64,000 nt of DNA from Marsupella aquatica. Taxonomy: Eukaryota; Marchantiophyta. Position numbers and translations under genes: made by a program. The stretch lies in contig OZ316899.1 in NCBI GenBank assembly GCA_973895155.1, positions 15,190,001 to 15,254,000 on the forward strand, in the 5' to 3' direction. Below, piece after piece: positions 47,891 through 59,638 of the stretch. Each line of letters starts with the position of its first letter. The stretch's first letter is position 1. Under the pieces are notes generated by a model. That model was not told the origin of the DNA and searched no databases. It saw only the letters and a program-made list of their open reading frames with translations.

Positions 47891-48178
47891 GAAGGGGATG
47901 TGCTAGTACAAAACCAAGGCCAATGAGGCAAGGTTAAGGTGGAGCACTACTTTGAGACTTAGAGAAGATTGTAGCTTGTAGGTGGAAAGTACTTTGCTTG
48001 GTGTGTGGTGTTAACAAGAAGTAAGAACAAGAGGAAGAGTCCTTAGATAGAGGAGCCTTCTCTGGAGCTCAAAGAGGATGTGTGGACCCAAACCAAGGCC
48101 AGGGGGGCAAGGTTGAGGGGTAACACTACTTTGAGGGTCTTGAGGAGACTTAAGCTTGAAGAGGAAAGTACTTTGGGT
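47891..48178. repeat. Two imperfect units spaced about 180 bases
   Basis: Both units contain AACCAAGGCCA, GGCAAGGTT, CACTACTTTGAG, AGCTTG and GGAAAGTACTTTG in the same order (47891-47995 and 48071-48178). Confidence 0.65.
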
Positions 48179-49154
48179 TCTTGGGTGTTTGTGTGAGAAT
48201 CTACTCTAAGGTGACAGCTTGGAGCGGAGATCCCCCTTGCTGATCCTTGGAGTTGAGGAGAGGGGAAGGGTGTGAGTGCAAAAGTAGTCAAGGGGACTAC
48301 CTCTCTAGAAGTGGAGAGTCGAAAAAGTATGGAGTGATTAGACATTGCAAGCATATTTCAAAAGTTTTGTCAATCCTTTATGACCCTGGTATGATATGGA
48401 GCAAGTATTAGGTAGTTTTTTTGGGAGAAAAGCCACTTAAGCTCCTTGACAAGTGCTTGACAATGTTCACTGCTGAGGAGCGGTTGAAACTTAAGTTTTT
48501 ATTCACACAGGTGGAAGCCTTTGACATAGGCATTCAAAGATGTGACATTACAAATGGAAATGCAAATGTGCTACTGAAGGATTTTTGGGTGGTATGGAGT
48601 GGATTTGGAAATCTATATGATTAAACCAACACCCTCCTTGTGGATGACTCCCACTTAAGGCGTTTGTCAACCCAAGCATGACCGGACTATCTCTAGTGCC
48701 CTATACGCATGCCAATTGTGAAGAGAATTTTCTTCTAGCAATTCTTTGGCCTTGTCTTGAGAAAGTATCACATGCAAGTGACATTCAATGTTATCTTCTT
48801 ATCAACTCTCCAATGTGGTCTCTATTGCACATAAAGAGAGACAAGATAAAAAATAAAATTACTTATGATCAACTTAGTAAGAGATGTGCAACAAAAAATT
48901 GGAAGTCACAGTTTACGCATAGTATGTTGGACCTCAATAGCAATGAGATTCCTTGGAACATGAAGCACCGTATATGTAGCTTACGTCCTGAGGCAGAACT
49001 TGACAATGCACTTGTCACCTCACTTGCTAAAGCATTTGTAGGACGGGACTATTCAAGCCCATTTAGAGAAAATCCCATACACTTTTTGCGGGAGATTATA
49101 GCCATGAGGAACAACACCTCCAAGTTTGAGCTCCCCGAAGATAAAGGGACTTGA

Positions 49155-49574
49155 AATCGTGACAATACGATAGATAGTAAAGGTGACAGGGGCACGTGCT
49201 CAAATACACATTGTAAGGAGCACTTTGTTTAGAGATCTTACTCATGTTAAGCCCCTTAGATAGAAGAAATGCGTTGTAAATTTGGAGATAATTGTATATT
49301 ATTTGGAGTTATGTCATTTTGTTCACACATTATCAAATGAATCCTTGGGTTTCTTTTTGCTTAAATGTTTTTCTAAGTATGATCTCTATCCTACTATTCT
49401 TTGTGAATTAATAAATGATATAATAGTAATCTGATTTGGCTATAAAGTGTACATTTAGGGACCAAAAAGTGCACATTTGGGCTTCTAAAAGTGTACATTT
49501 CAAGACTGATTTATGAACAAAAGAAAATACACTTTTAACGAATAGGCTGATATATTCATAATCTTGACCGCCTG
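49155..49574. other. No gene seen
   Basis: AT-rich spacer between two relic genes that converge. It includes two close copies of AAAAGTG(T/C)ACATTT near 49470-49500. Confidence 0.4.
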
Positions 49575-51017
49575 TTATGGGTCCAAAATCACTTTGAGGT
49601 CATCGTTTTGTGTACCCTCATCTGTTTCCTTAGCCTTTCCCTTGTCGATCTTGCATACTTTGTAATCGACATCTTTTGAAGTATACAAGAATTTTGGCTT
49701 TGGATTGTTGGGCTTGAAAACTTCATTCCAGTTGACGTCTTCATCTTGAGAAATTCCCGCAAATATAAGTTCTTCAGTCCCCCCACCCCAACATGAGTCA
49801 TGAGGGTGCGGTTGATCATCTCGAGAATAACTCCCATACTCAATGTGAATGCTCAAAGCTTTCTCTTGTCCCAATTTACAAAGGGCACCATGGACATTGA
49901 GTGCAAGTTGTCCAGGATGAACTGATATTGTCACAACAATCGTGGGATTTTGTGGAAGCTCCACAATGTATTCAAAGAGAACAAGAATCTTTCCTTCAGT
50001 CCACTATTTTTGCTGAAGCCGGTTGAAATCAACAATATATGGCAAGAGGGCAGGTTGGAGGAGCTTCTTGCAATGACTCTGGATCAATGGTCTTCATGAG
50101 ATTGTCTCTAAAATACGTAACCCACGGTAGGATCTGAGAACGTGATCCTCCGCCAAATTTCTGGCAATATATATCATCTAGGCAAAATGCCAATGCCGTC
50201 GGCAAGATTGTGCTCTCCCGCGTATGATTTGGCTTTAAAAGGTTGGCAAGATAGACCTCACCAACGGCTCTTTGACACCCACTGAACTGTGCATCAATTG
50301 CTAGCGTAGGAAAGAACCTCAACTACTTTCCCCCAATTAGTATCTACCAGGAAATTCACCGCATCTTTGGTGCAATAGTAGTCTTCAACAAGGGACTTCA
50401 GTTTCCGCACTATCTTCACATCTTTGGCCAACTCCTCTATAGATGGCATGTATGATTTATTAGAGGCATCTTTCTTAGTTTAGCAATACCTTTCCTGACT
50501 TCACCCGCGTCAGTATTCTTGTGAAGTCTCTCTGTGACATCAACTCACCATCAAAACAACAAAACACGGCAACAATAATTGCTTTTTCAGACTTCTCATT
50601 TCCTTCTACCCCAGCTCCATCGGGAAGTTCCTATCCAACCACATCTGGCACACCAAACGCCATAACTCAAAAAGATCATTGTCCGCAAAAAGTAACTAGT
50701 AAACATTTCGAGAATCCTTCCTTCCCATGGTCATTCTTGCAAGAGCCAACCAATCCTACAATTGCAAAGGATAGTCTATTAGTTCTCCATATCTCAATTG
50801 TTTGAAAGCACTCAGATAGCATGCGGTGGCGCAATAGTTTGGCGGAGCTCAGCCATTGGAGTTTTTTGCCTGTTTTCAGGTTTAGTGCGTTTTTCTTTGT
50901 TAAAGTAAGGGTGTTGGTTATATTGTTGTAGTTTTTACTGCGCAACGGGTAAAACTTTGAATTATGTTTGGCGCGGGGTGTAATACTAGACATACTTGTG
51001 AAGATTTTTCTTCGCAT
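49575..51017 (-). pseudogene. Unrecognised protein gene, broken, minus strand
   Basis: Minus-strand frames line up in one direction: RLSFAIVGLVGSCKNDHGKE (50830-50676), GNEKSEKAIIVAVFCCFDGE then LMSQRDFTRILTRVKSGK (about 50630-50490), VRKLKSLVEDYYCTKDAVNF followed by LVDTNWGKVVEV (about 50415-50320), a segment with LPTALAFCLDDIYCQKFGGG (50322-50029) and a final 129-codon frame with IEYGSYSRDDQPHPHDSCWG and EDVNWNEVFKPNNP (49964-49575). Frame changes and stops separate the pieces. The family is not recognised. Confidence 0.4.
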
Positions 51018-51212
51018 TATTTCTGGTTGATACCCTGGATAGGTTAGATTTGGTTTCTTAACCTCTAGATAGATCTTCTAGTGAGTGTTTCCTCTTTTCC
51101 GGAACTTTTTCCGAAGTACTGTGGTCTTTATTATAGAAATCTTTTGTAAGATTCTTGATGAGTGAGATGGATTTTAGCTTTCTCCGTTGAGGTGTGATTT
51201 CCATAACGAATA

Positions 51213-51829
51213 TGGCTAGACGTAGTATTAACTACTGGGAAATGGAGGAATTAAGGCGTAATCGGGAGTACCGGGAGAATCAGGAGTTTTGGTAGCATCG
51301 CGAGTACAATCAGCAAGCTAGGTCACTTCCACAACAAATGATTTGCAGTCAGAAGTGGAATCGAGAAGTTCACAATAGAAATTACTCTAGAGATGTTGAT
51401 TTGAACATGGTCAATTCTATCAACTACGAGGTACATGATCGTCGGCCTGTCAAATTCAAGGAGGAGTTGAATCAACCGGACTTTACCAAGGCATCTTTAG
51501 CCCCAGGAGTTCTCGAATCATTGAAGGAACAATTCTTCAAGGATAAAATTGTTCTATGTTTTGAAGGAGTGGTTAATATCCGACAAGCAAAACAGTGGAT
51601 AGATTTGTACAATCAACAGCATCTACATCAGTTGGAAATCTTTGAACCTTTAGCAAATGCGCTTTTTGTCATTTCGGTTATTAATACTGATCCTGTTAAA
51701 ACAGTGCAAGCATTGATTCTTTCGTCTCCCCTCATTCTGGCTGAGTTCCAGCATAGTCGTGCTCTACAGGCTAATCTTTCGGGTAAACCTCTTCACATTG
51801 AAGACCGCCAGGTGTTGATTAATGAGTAA
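51213..51829 (+). pseudogene. DUF4283-like (retroelement ORF1-type) fragment
   Basis: From MARRSINYWEMEELRRN, after one in-frame TAG near 51292, the frame runs to 51829. It has VLESLKEQFFKDKIVLCFEG, then an alternation of strands and helices (LEIFEPLANALFVISVIN, VKTVQALILSSPLILAEFQ) resembling the DUF4283 domain found in plant LINE ORF1 or zinc-knuckle proteins. No zinc knuckle follows. It is joined directly to the TNP2 relic at about 51833, so one of them was cut by the other's arrival. Confidence 0.4.
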
Positions 51830-51832
51830 TCT

Positions 51833-54800
51833 GCCCAAGAACTTATATGCTGCAAAGCAGCTATTGAGAAAGCTTGGCTTGGATTATGAGAGAATCCCTG
51901 TCTGTGAGAAGGTTGCATGCTCTTTAGGGGTGAGTCTGCCAAGTTAGAAAATTGTTCAGTGTGTCAGCAGCCGAAGATGAAGAGAGTGGGGAATTCATTA
52001 CAGGCAAGGAAGGTGGTGCGGTATTTCCCTATAATTCCCAGGTTGAAGAGATTGTATGCCACTGCTGGTACATCTAAACTCATGACTTGGCATCATGAGA
52101 ATAGAAGCACAGACAACATGGTTTGGCACGCAGCAGATTCCAAGGCTTGGAAGCATGTGGATACAAATATTGATAAGAAATTTGCAGCTGAATCAAGGAA
52201 TGTGCGATTTGGGTTGGCACTTGATGGGGTGAATCCCTTTGGGAATAATTCCACAGCTTGATCTACCTGGCCAATCTTGTTGTTGAATTACAATTTACCT
52301 CCTTGGCTTACCACCAAGAAGTTCTTTGTCATGCTAGCTATGCTGATTCCAGGACCTGATTCAGTAACAGAGGAACAGCCGGACATAATATTGGGCCCAT
52401 TCTATGAGGAGCTGGAGCTGTTGTGGATGAAAGGAGTGCCTTGCTTTGACAAATTGCCACGCCCAGGATCGCTCAACACTTCAACCTAAGGGCTGTGCTA
52501 TTGTGGACAATCAATGATTACACTGCATATGGTTTAATATCTGGACAACAACACGCTGGATACAAAGGATGTGTCATCTGTGGGCCAAAATGTGTGGCAT
52601 GTGGTTCTAAGCACTTGCAGAAATTATACTATAGTGGCCACCCGTCGATGGTTAGCAGCAAGGCATCTTTTTTGTAGACCAGACAGTGCACAATACTTTG
52701 ATGGTGCAATTGAGAGCCGACCTGCACCGTGTAGAATGTCAAGCTCTGATAGAAAGAAGTGGGGAGACGAACAACAGAATATTTGAAGAAGGGAGGAACC
52801 AAGGTTGAGGATGAGAGCTACCCCATAAAGGTGCATGGAGTGAAGAGGGCTACTGGTCTGTACAAGTTGCCCTATTGGAATGTAAGACTCCATACTACTA
52901 CAATGAATTTCTGCAATCTCTTCATATGACTTTGAAATGTGTTTACTTCCTGTAGCCCAGATTTTGTAATTGTTGTATACAATGCCCTAATTTCTGAATT
53001 GTGTGTCCACTACAGAAACTACTCATTAACCATTGTCTAGATCCCATGCACTGTGAGAAGAATCTTGCACACAACATTGTGCACACTATCATTGGGACCA
53101 AGGACACTCCTTCTGTGCAAGAAGACCTGGAGCTCTTACAGGTGCGCCAACACCTATGGCTTGTATCCAATCCAGCTCCCAAGCGTAACAATGACAAATT
53201 GTTGATGCCCCCAACCCCATATTGCCTGAGCAAGAAGGAAAGAACAAGGTTCTTGGAGGTGTTATTGACCTTGAAAGGGTCCACTGGTTTTTCAAGTTCT
53301 TTGGCAAAGTGTGTTACAAAATCCAAGAAACTCTCTGGGTTGAAATCACATGATTTCCACCAACTCATGCAATAGATTCTCCCTCTGGCAACAATGGGAT
53401 TACTTGATGAAGGGGTTCGCTTGGCCATAGCTGGGATGAGCAATATCTATCGCCAGATCTGTATGAAGGTGTGGGACCCTTCAATGTATGAGAATTTGAT
53501 GATGGATGTTGCATTCACTCTCTGCATTGTGGAAATCCATTTTCCACCAAGCTTCTTTGATGTCATGACCCATTTAATGATTCACCTAGTGGAGGAATTA
53601 GACTTGTGTGGCCCAGTTACAGGCAGATGGATGTACCCAATAGAGAGGAACCTGAAGGTATTGAAGGGTTATGTACGAAACAAGGCACGTCCAGAGGCTT
53701 CTATGGCTGAAGGCTATGTATTAGATGAGTCTTTGGGATTCCTTTCTAAATACATGATTGATGCTAAGGGAGAGGGAAAACGAACCTGGGAGTTGGAGGA
53801 GGATGCTGGCGTTGTAGGCATTGTCTTGGAAGGGGCTGCAAAGGAGATAACTTTGAATTGGTCTGAAATGATGGCCATGCATCATTATATATTGGAGAAT
53901 GAAGAGACAGTGGCTCCATGGTATAGGTATGTAAACCCTGTACCATATGGATCATAATTATGCCCCCCCATTGTGTTTGTATATTCATGGTGGATCATGC
54001 ACTAATGTCTTGAGTGTTGTTCTTGCCATGTAGGATATATGATGCTACCAATGAGACTGTTACCAAACAAAGAGTGGATTTCCGGAAGGAATGGATGAGG
54101 AAGCCTGCCAATCGAAGAAAACCAGTGGAATTTCCCCTTGACTGCCAAGAACTGCCACCTTTCAGGGAATGGTTTCAAACATTAGTCAATACCCATAATT
54201 TTAAGACAGAGTCTGAGCGGTCATTACTATCTGCATACTCCACACCACCTAGTTTGAAGGCACGACTGTATAGGGCATGCAGAGCCTATGGGCATCACTG
54301 GAGGACTATTCCATCCTTGGGGTGTTTGAGTGATTGTGATTCTGGTGCATTCAGCACTTTTGATTCTGGATGGCTTCGACATTCACTGAGAAGCGAGTGG
54401 ACAGGTCTGGCGCAACTAGAGAAGAATCTGTACAGTATGTAGGGGCCTTGACAAATCTTAGTACTGAATTACGGCAGCTTGAGGAAAGAGGCGATTCTTT
54501 TCAAAGGGAAATGGGCAGATCCATCATGGACTCCTAAATCCTCTGCCAGTATAAGGTATTCTGAGTTTGGTCTTTGGTAGGTGAATTTCCATAGAGAACT
54601 GGGTGTGTCCAAGAAAATGGACTACGTTTTCCTAAAGCAAGTGGAGCAGGTTTTCTTCCACCCCAATGAGAAGGGGATAGCATGGAGAATAATCCTCCAC
54701 AAAGAATCCAGGTCCACAAGGGTGTTAGGTGATTACACAAATGTTGATTTCCATGCTACAATGGAAAACAATGCCAAATTACACATCGAATTGGCTAAAG

Positions 54801-54880
54801 CCTGTAGGACTAGAGCAAATCCAGGACCAAGTACTGGTCCCAAACGAGGCAGAGATGCAGAGGGATCTGCAAGAAAGTAG
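51833..54880 (+). pseudogene. TNP2: TNP2 transposase, copy 2, degraded
   Basis: Pieces in order: LPKNLYAAKQLLRKLGLDYE, CSVCQQPKMKRVG, LALDGVNPFGNN then TGA near 52259, LLNYNLPPWLTTKKFFVM, an intron (donor near 52881, acceptor near 53014), KLLINHCLDPMHCEKNLAHN, FFDVMTHLMIHLVEEL (DUF4218-like), VLKGYVRNKARPEASMAEGY, a second intron (about 53928-54032), FRKEWMRKPANRRKP, and a DUF4216-like end VEQVFFHPNEKGIAWRIILH. Several stops and frame changes (near 52259, 52488, 52676, 53374, 54440) show it is dead. It is clearly a different subfamily from copies 1 and 3. The N-terminal transposase-associated zinc domain is missing. Confidence 0.82.
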
Positions 54881-55187
54881 GCCTAAGCAGTGAATAGGTT
54901 TTAGGTGTGTGAAGTCCATAGATGGACTACATGTATGGACTATATATGGAATCAGACTAATGTTTTGCCCATTTGTGCAGTTGGTGAATGCAACCTGTGA
55001 AAGGAAGATTGCAGGGGTTGTCACATCCTGTGAATGCTTATGAGGAGGCCCAAAAGTGGAACATAGAGCATAATGTCAGCATTATGCGTGATCTAGGACT
55101 GGGGCCAGACTACATGTTGATGTGTGTGTTAAAATGTCTGTTGCAAATTTGATTCAGTAGATATATGGAGTTGTCAGGTTCATGTCA
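54881..55187. other. No gene seen
   Basis: Downstream of the TNP2 relic; only short frames. It ends at an isolated CACTA terminus. Confidence 0.4.
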
Positions 55188-55340
55188 CTAGTAGAAACCG
55201 GGGCAATTTAGACCATACCTTATAGGACTAAGCCCACTAAGTCCTTTTTCCATACTTAAAACGACTCACACCCATTGCATCGGTTTTGTTGAAGACTAGA
55301 AAAGACTATTAGTGTTTTATGGTTCACTAAAAGACTATGA
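55182..55340 (+). repeat. Orphan left terminus of a plant-type CACTA transposon
   Basis: CACTAGTAGAAACCGGGGCA is close to the typical plant CACTA end (CACTAGTAGAAAA then a G-rich stretch). GGACTAAG, CACTAAGTCC, AAGACTA and AAAGACTAT motifs follow as subterminal repeats. Its orientation means the element body lies to the right. No matching right end was found by eye. Confidence 0.6.
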
Positions 55341-57056
55341 GAAGTAACCTTGCTACTTTGTGAAGGATGAATAGTCTAGCACATCATGGGTAATGACCAC
55401 TTATGCTGAGGAGGGGTAATTCTATAAAGAGGGTGATAGCAAGGGGCATAACTCATTAAATGGCCTTATTTGTGACCAAAAAGATTTTGGGTTTAATGAA
55501 GTGAGGGTCATGGAGGGTGGACTACAGAGGGATGGTCAACATATTCTGCGCCATTACTAAATCCATCTATAAAAGGCCGAGATGCACAAAGGTAGATTTG
55601 TACCGGTCTCAAGGGGGTGTGGGTCAATAAAGGCCCTAACTTGTTTGTTGCCTTGGGAGGATCTTGAGAGCCAGAGCTTGCAAGCGGCGCTCTAAATGGA
55701 TGACCTTGGCATTGCAAACATAGTCTGGCCATAGTCAAGTTGTCTTAAGCACATTAGGGGGTTTATATGTCAAGGCTAGGGGATGGCTGGGTTTTCACTA
55801 AAGGTGGTTTAGGGGGGGTTTGATGTGAAGGGTCGGAAATTGCATGTTAAGGGGATGGGGGTTTAGGGACCATTGGATCGTTGGCATCCATCCCCACCAT
55901 CAAAAAATTGCCCGTTCCCGCGTCCCGTTCCCCCTTCCCGTTGTTGGAATGGCATGTCGTCCCTTCCTTTGGTCCCGATCCTTTGGTTTCCCGATACTTT
56001 GGTTGCCTGGTGCTAGGGACTTTGTTTTCTGCCTCAATGTTTCCTTGTTCTTTTGTGACAGCTTTGAGGTCGTTTGAGTAGAGTCTATCGTTCACTGTCA
56101 ATGTTGTCACTGCCCGCCCCATTGCTGTGTGTTTGATTGAAGTTGCTTTGGCAGAGGTGATCGCTCCTACTGCAGAAGGCATTGAACAAGAGGGAGCAAG
56201 CTTCCTGGTATTGCAGAAGGTGATTGCGACTCTTTGCGAAAGGTGATGAGTGCGGATTGAAGGGAGGTGATTGCTTTGTTCGATCTGTAAGGTGGACTGC
56301 GGAGCTCACAAAGGCGACGCGGACTAAAGTGAAGCTTGGGAGCTTAGAGTGGGCCAACGCTAGCTGAATACAGTGCAGGAGTTGTGTTGCAAAGGTGAGA
56401 GCTTATGGAATTAGGGTTTCAATAGTGTCTGAGCAGGTTTTGTTTGAGCGTTGGCAACTAGAAGATAAGCTCGGGGGTTTTACAAAGGGTAATGTTGTTA
56501 GTGTTGCGGACTTTCCCTCCTGCGTGTCTTCATTTGCAGCTTGTTTGTGGATTGCAACAATTGCACTTACTATGATTGACCACCTTGCATGATCTCCATC
56601 CGTGGGCTGGACCCCAAGAAGTAGATTTTGGCGGCTACTTGCGGAAGGGATTGAAGAGATTGGAGTGCTTGCTCTCTTTGTCCCTCCCCTTGAAATTGTG
56701 GGCCTTAAAAAGGTCAGTTGGCTTATGTAGTTTTTCTCCCCTCCGCTATGTCAATGTGCGCATGTCTGCTATGTCAATGCGCGTTTTTTCCCTCCGCTAT
56801 GTCAGTCGCCGTTTGCCTATAACCGGACTGCTCATTTGATGTCCACTCATCTGATGTAATGTTTTCCGTTGCCGTTGGTGAAGGTTTGATGCCTAGATTT
56901 CTTGCCAAACAAAAGTGACATGGCTCATCTGTCCATTTTTTACAGCGTGATTGACGTCAGCTGTGGCTTAGTCCACCTTCTTGTAACAAAGCAGGCGGTG
57001 ATTGGACCAGACCGTGTAGTTGGAGCTGCCCCTATCCAGCTGAAGGAGCGTCGAGC
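55341..57056. other. No recognisable gene; possible TATA box
   Basis: CCATCTATAAAAGGCCG at about 55562-55578 is a good TATA-like match with transcription to the right. Small frames in the next 1.4 kb have no motifs. It could be the body of a non-autonomous CACTA element or LTR-like sequence. Confidence 0.35.
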
Positions 57057-57179
57057 ACTCTAAGGCAAGAGTTTCTCCTGCATTGTTACCTGGTTACAAG
57101 GTTACTCTAAGGCAAGAGTTTCTCCTGCATTGTTACCTGGTTACAAGGTTACTCTAAGGCAAGAGTTTCTCCTGCATTG
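57057..57179. repeat. Tandem repeat, 47-bp unit, 2.6 copies
   Basis: The unit starting ACTCTAAGGCAAGAGTTTCT occurs at 57057, 57104 and 57151 with virtually no differences, so the array is recent. Confidence 0.92.
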
Positions 57180-58836
57180 ACAACTTTCCCGTGTCACCTT
57201 CAATCAGTTTTCCTTTGCACCTTGGCTTGATCATTTCAAAAAACCTGTCACATTGAGCACGGAATCTATCGCCTTTCAGCCTTTTAGCTTTTTTCTAGAC
57301 TGTCACATAGCGAGTCGGTCGCGCTACCGGAAGTACTACCACTTTTACTATACGGTTCATCTCAGTGCCTTTTATGGAATGCTTTCTTGTTCTTCTACTC
57401 GGCATGGCATCATCCTGATTGCCCGTCGCTGTGACCAGCAACGGAAAGCGTAGACTCGCGTTTGGATTCAGAGTCTAATCCACAGTGTAAGGCTCTGAGC
57501 AGACCCTAATAGGAAGCCTGCTTGATTCTCTAGCCAATCCGACAAAGAGCCGTCCTTGCAGAACCTGTTTGAGTGTGTTCCAGTGTTCTAGTGTTCAGCT
57601 TTCGAGTGGGTTTTGTTATGATTTTATTTGGTGATTGTTTTGGAGTTGTAGCCGTGGTCAAACGCACGTCTATTAAAAACAAATTCATGGAGCTCAGGTT
57701 GCTGCTGTATATAAAGCGCAACAAGATCCAGAACTGCCTGCAGTCCCAGCAAATCATACATGCTACAATCACAGGATATGAGTACAAGAAGTCTTCACAG
57801 TTACTCATTTTTGTAGAATCTGAGATGTTGCTGGCCTAGGAGATGAGTTTCCCTTAAGAGTCAGGGATGTCAGCAGTGTGGGCCATGTAATACAGTTGAG
57901 AATGATGGCAAGTATAATTTGTTAATGGGTCCAATGCCATGTTTGTGAGCTATTGAGTTGGATAGGAGAAAAAAACCAAAACATTGTCGCAACTGCTTCC
58001 AGAACAATCATTCATGGTTAGACTAAGCTCGGCTGAACACCCCTTGCTTGCATGGGGCGGACACAATGCGGAATAGGCTGTCATGGAGTTGTCAAATGGA
58101 TCTTCAGTTTTCATGATAAATGTCCCGGGCGTCCGTCCTATGTGTAGATTTCAGAATTAGAACACAACTACTCTTAAGAATACTGTACTTAGCGATTCTT
58201 CTTTTCCTGTGAAGACATTGCCGCAAATGTTTCCTTGAGTTCCTGTCATACCAGTGTTTCCCATGCCGTTTTCAGCAACTACTGATGGAGTTGGCACCAT
58301 AAGTTAAAATTTATAGGTCTCATTACTTCAATCCAAAATTCTATGTAAAAAGACATGAACTAGCCTTTGTGCTTAATTGCTATGTTCTATCTGACTTGAT
58401 TTGATTTCGCTGTTGCCTGAAATTTGTATCTCTTGCTTGAGTCCCAGTTTGCTGGAGTTTTGTTGCTCTCTGTGCTTTGTTGTGCACATTGTTGTCTTTG
58501 CTTTGTTTGCTCTGATCAGTCTTAGCTTGCTGCGGACAAGACAGACAATGAAACCTGTCTGTTCAATTTAAAACTTGAGAACCAATGCTTTGTTGAAAGT
58601 CAATTGTTATTTGTTTTGTGTTGTCCCTACAGATTTTAAAAAGGCAGGGTGAGCGACCACTGTTGGATAGCAAGCGAAGGGTGTGTGCTGCATTTTGATC
58701 TGGACAACCAAGTGTAAAGTTGACTCTTTCTGAATGTTGTAGTCTGTTTTGCCTCGAACTGGGCCATGGATGAATTGAGCTTGTGAGCAGTTTTTTCTTT
58801 CCCATCTTCCTGAAGCTTTGTCTGCTTTTTACCACC
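57180..58836. other. No recognisable gene
   Basis: Small frames only. One plus-strand frame at 57573-57839 is protein-like at its end but matches no family I know. The stretch leads up to the sharp start of the cargo block at 58837. Confidence 0.4.
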
Positions 58837-59188
58837 TCAGTGGAGGTTCACTTGCACAACACAACAACCAGTGAGTTCTCTCTTTGCTGCAACCTGCAAG
58901 GTGAGACTTTCGATCTGCCTGGATGAAAAAACAGGATCCAAATATGATTTATGTACATGTCCATGGAGAACATGGTTTTATATACATGCTCTTTGTCTTA
59001 GGAACTCAACATCAAATATGTACTATGCACTTTTCATGCTATGTGTATACCACCTGTAGTTGGAACCAATTTAGTGAGTGGGAACTGATAAGTGCAGGTT
59101 GGTTGTTGTGGGCAAGGCAAGTCGACCTCCTGCTCGCCTTGCTCATCAAAGGACGTGAACAGAGGACATCACAACAAAAGCAACACTT

Positions 59189-59638
59189 ATGGTGAGGACC
59201 CGCAATGCTGAACATGTGCGGCTTGCACGCAAGGCAAAGATGTTGCATCTTGAGTATGTCAGAATGGGGATCCTTCCAGCCCAGTCTGCATGGTACTTTG
59301 AGTACCCTATTCTTGCTAGGAACAACTATAGCCGGCCTCTACCTGCTTCAGTACCCTTCCCGACATCCTTGGTATTTGTGTCTCTTGTACATGACCCACC
59401 ACAAATTAGGTGCCAAGGGTGTGTGCATAGTTGCCAATATGACTGTCCTGCCTGTAGGGCTTCTGGCCCAGAGTTGGATGACCGTTCTCTTGGATGTCGG
59501 TTTTTGCACAGAGCACAATATATCATCCGGAACCACTCGCCATCCTGCAGTGTGCCTGGTGATGTCACTTGTCCTGCCCTCCCAGACCCCACCACTGGTG
59601 ACTTTGGTGTCTACACATGTTTGGATCACACGCTCTAG
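59189..59638 (+). CDS. Cys-rich cargo protein of 149 aa, unknown function
   Basis: It begins MVRTRNAEHVRLARKAKMLH, a basic helical start. The middle contains a dense cysteine cluster CQGCVHSCQYDCPAC, then a second CxxxxxxxC pattern and a C-terminal GVYTCLDHTL. CxxC pairs suggest zinc binding. The ATG at 59189 is conserved with the broken copy at 24105. An overlapping frame at 59205-59681 is also open for 158 codons but lacks a pattern of zinc ligands. I prefer the 149-aa frame because of its start and Cys spacing; codon statistics could decide. First of three intact genes upstream of TNP2. No family recognised. Confidence 0.5.
   Translation: MVRTRNAEHVRLARKAKMLHLEYVRMGILPAQSAWYFEYPILARNNYSRPLPASVPFPTSLVFVSLVHDPPQIRCQGCVHSCQYDCPACRASGPELDDRSLGCRFLHRAQYIIRNHSPSCSVPGDVTCPALPDPTTGDFGVYTCLDHTL

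Larger units (their letters stand above)
45500..48395. other. Large intron or insertion within the phosphatase relic
   Basis: AT-rich, without a gene. It holds short direct repeats at 46514-46660, a TATA-like sequence at about 47625 and 180-bp-spaced repeats at 47891-48175. The right half looks like promoter or LTR sequence of an unidentified element. No inverted ends were defined. Confidence 0.45.
45199..49154 (+). pseudogene. FCP1/NIF-type HAD phosphatase, broken
   Basis: After an AG acceptor at 45197-45198: KRKLLILDLNKILWD (HAD motif I, here DLN as in many plant members), then in another frame RRPGLHEFLKLVFDQFNVAI and WTC (motif II). An intron of about 2.9 kb follows (donor near 45488). 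The next part reads EERLKLKFLFTQ, NGNANVLLKDFWVVWSGFG, TNTLLVDDSHL (motif III/IV) and, after a one-base loss near 48656, NPSMTGLSLVPY and LLAILWPCLEKVSHASDIQ. Lesions: a frameshift near 45360, TGA at 45476, TAA at 48622 and a frameshift near 48656. A C-terminal extension of about 100 residues (FRENPIHFLREIIAMRNNTS) is not part of the usual domain. FCP1-like enzymes dephosphorylate proteins such as the RNA polymerase II tail. Confidence 0.75.

Noticed and set aside
48990-49154. C-terminal FRENPIHFLREI piece as an IRE1-type nuclease domain
   Set aside because: Similarity is only to a short helical pattern; no catalytic residues could be placed.
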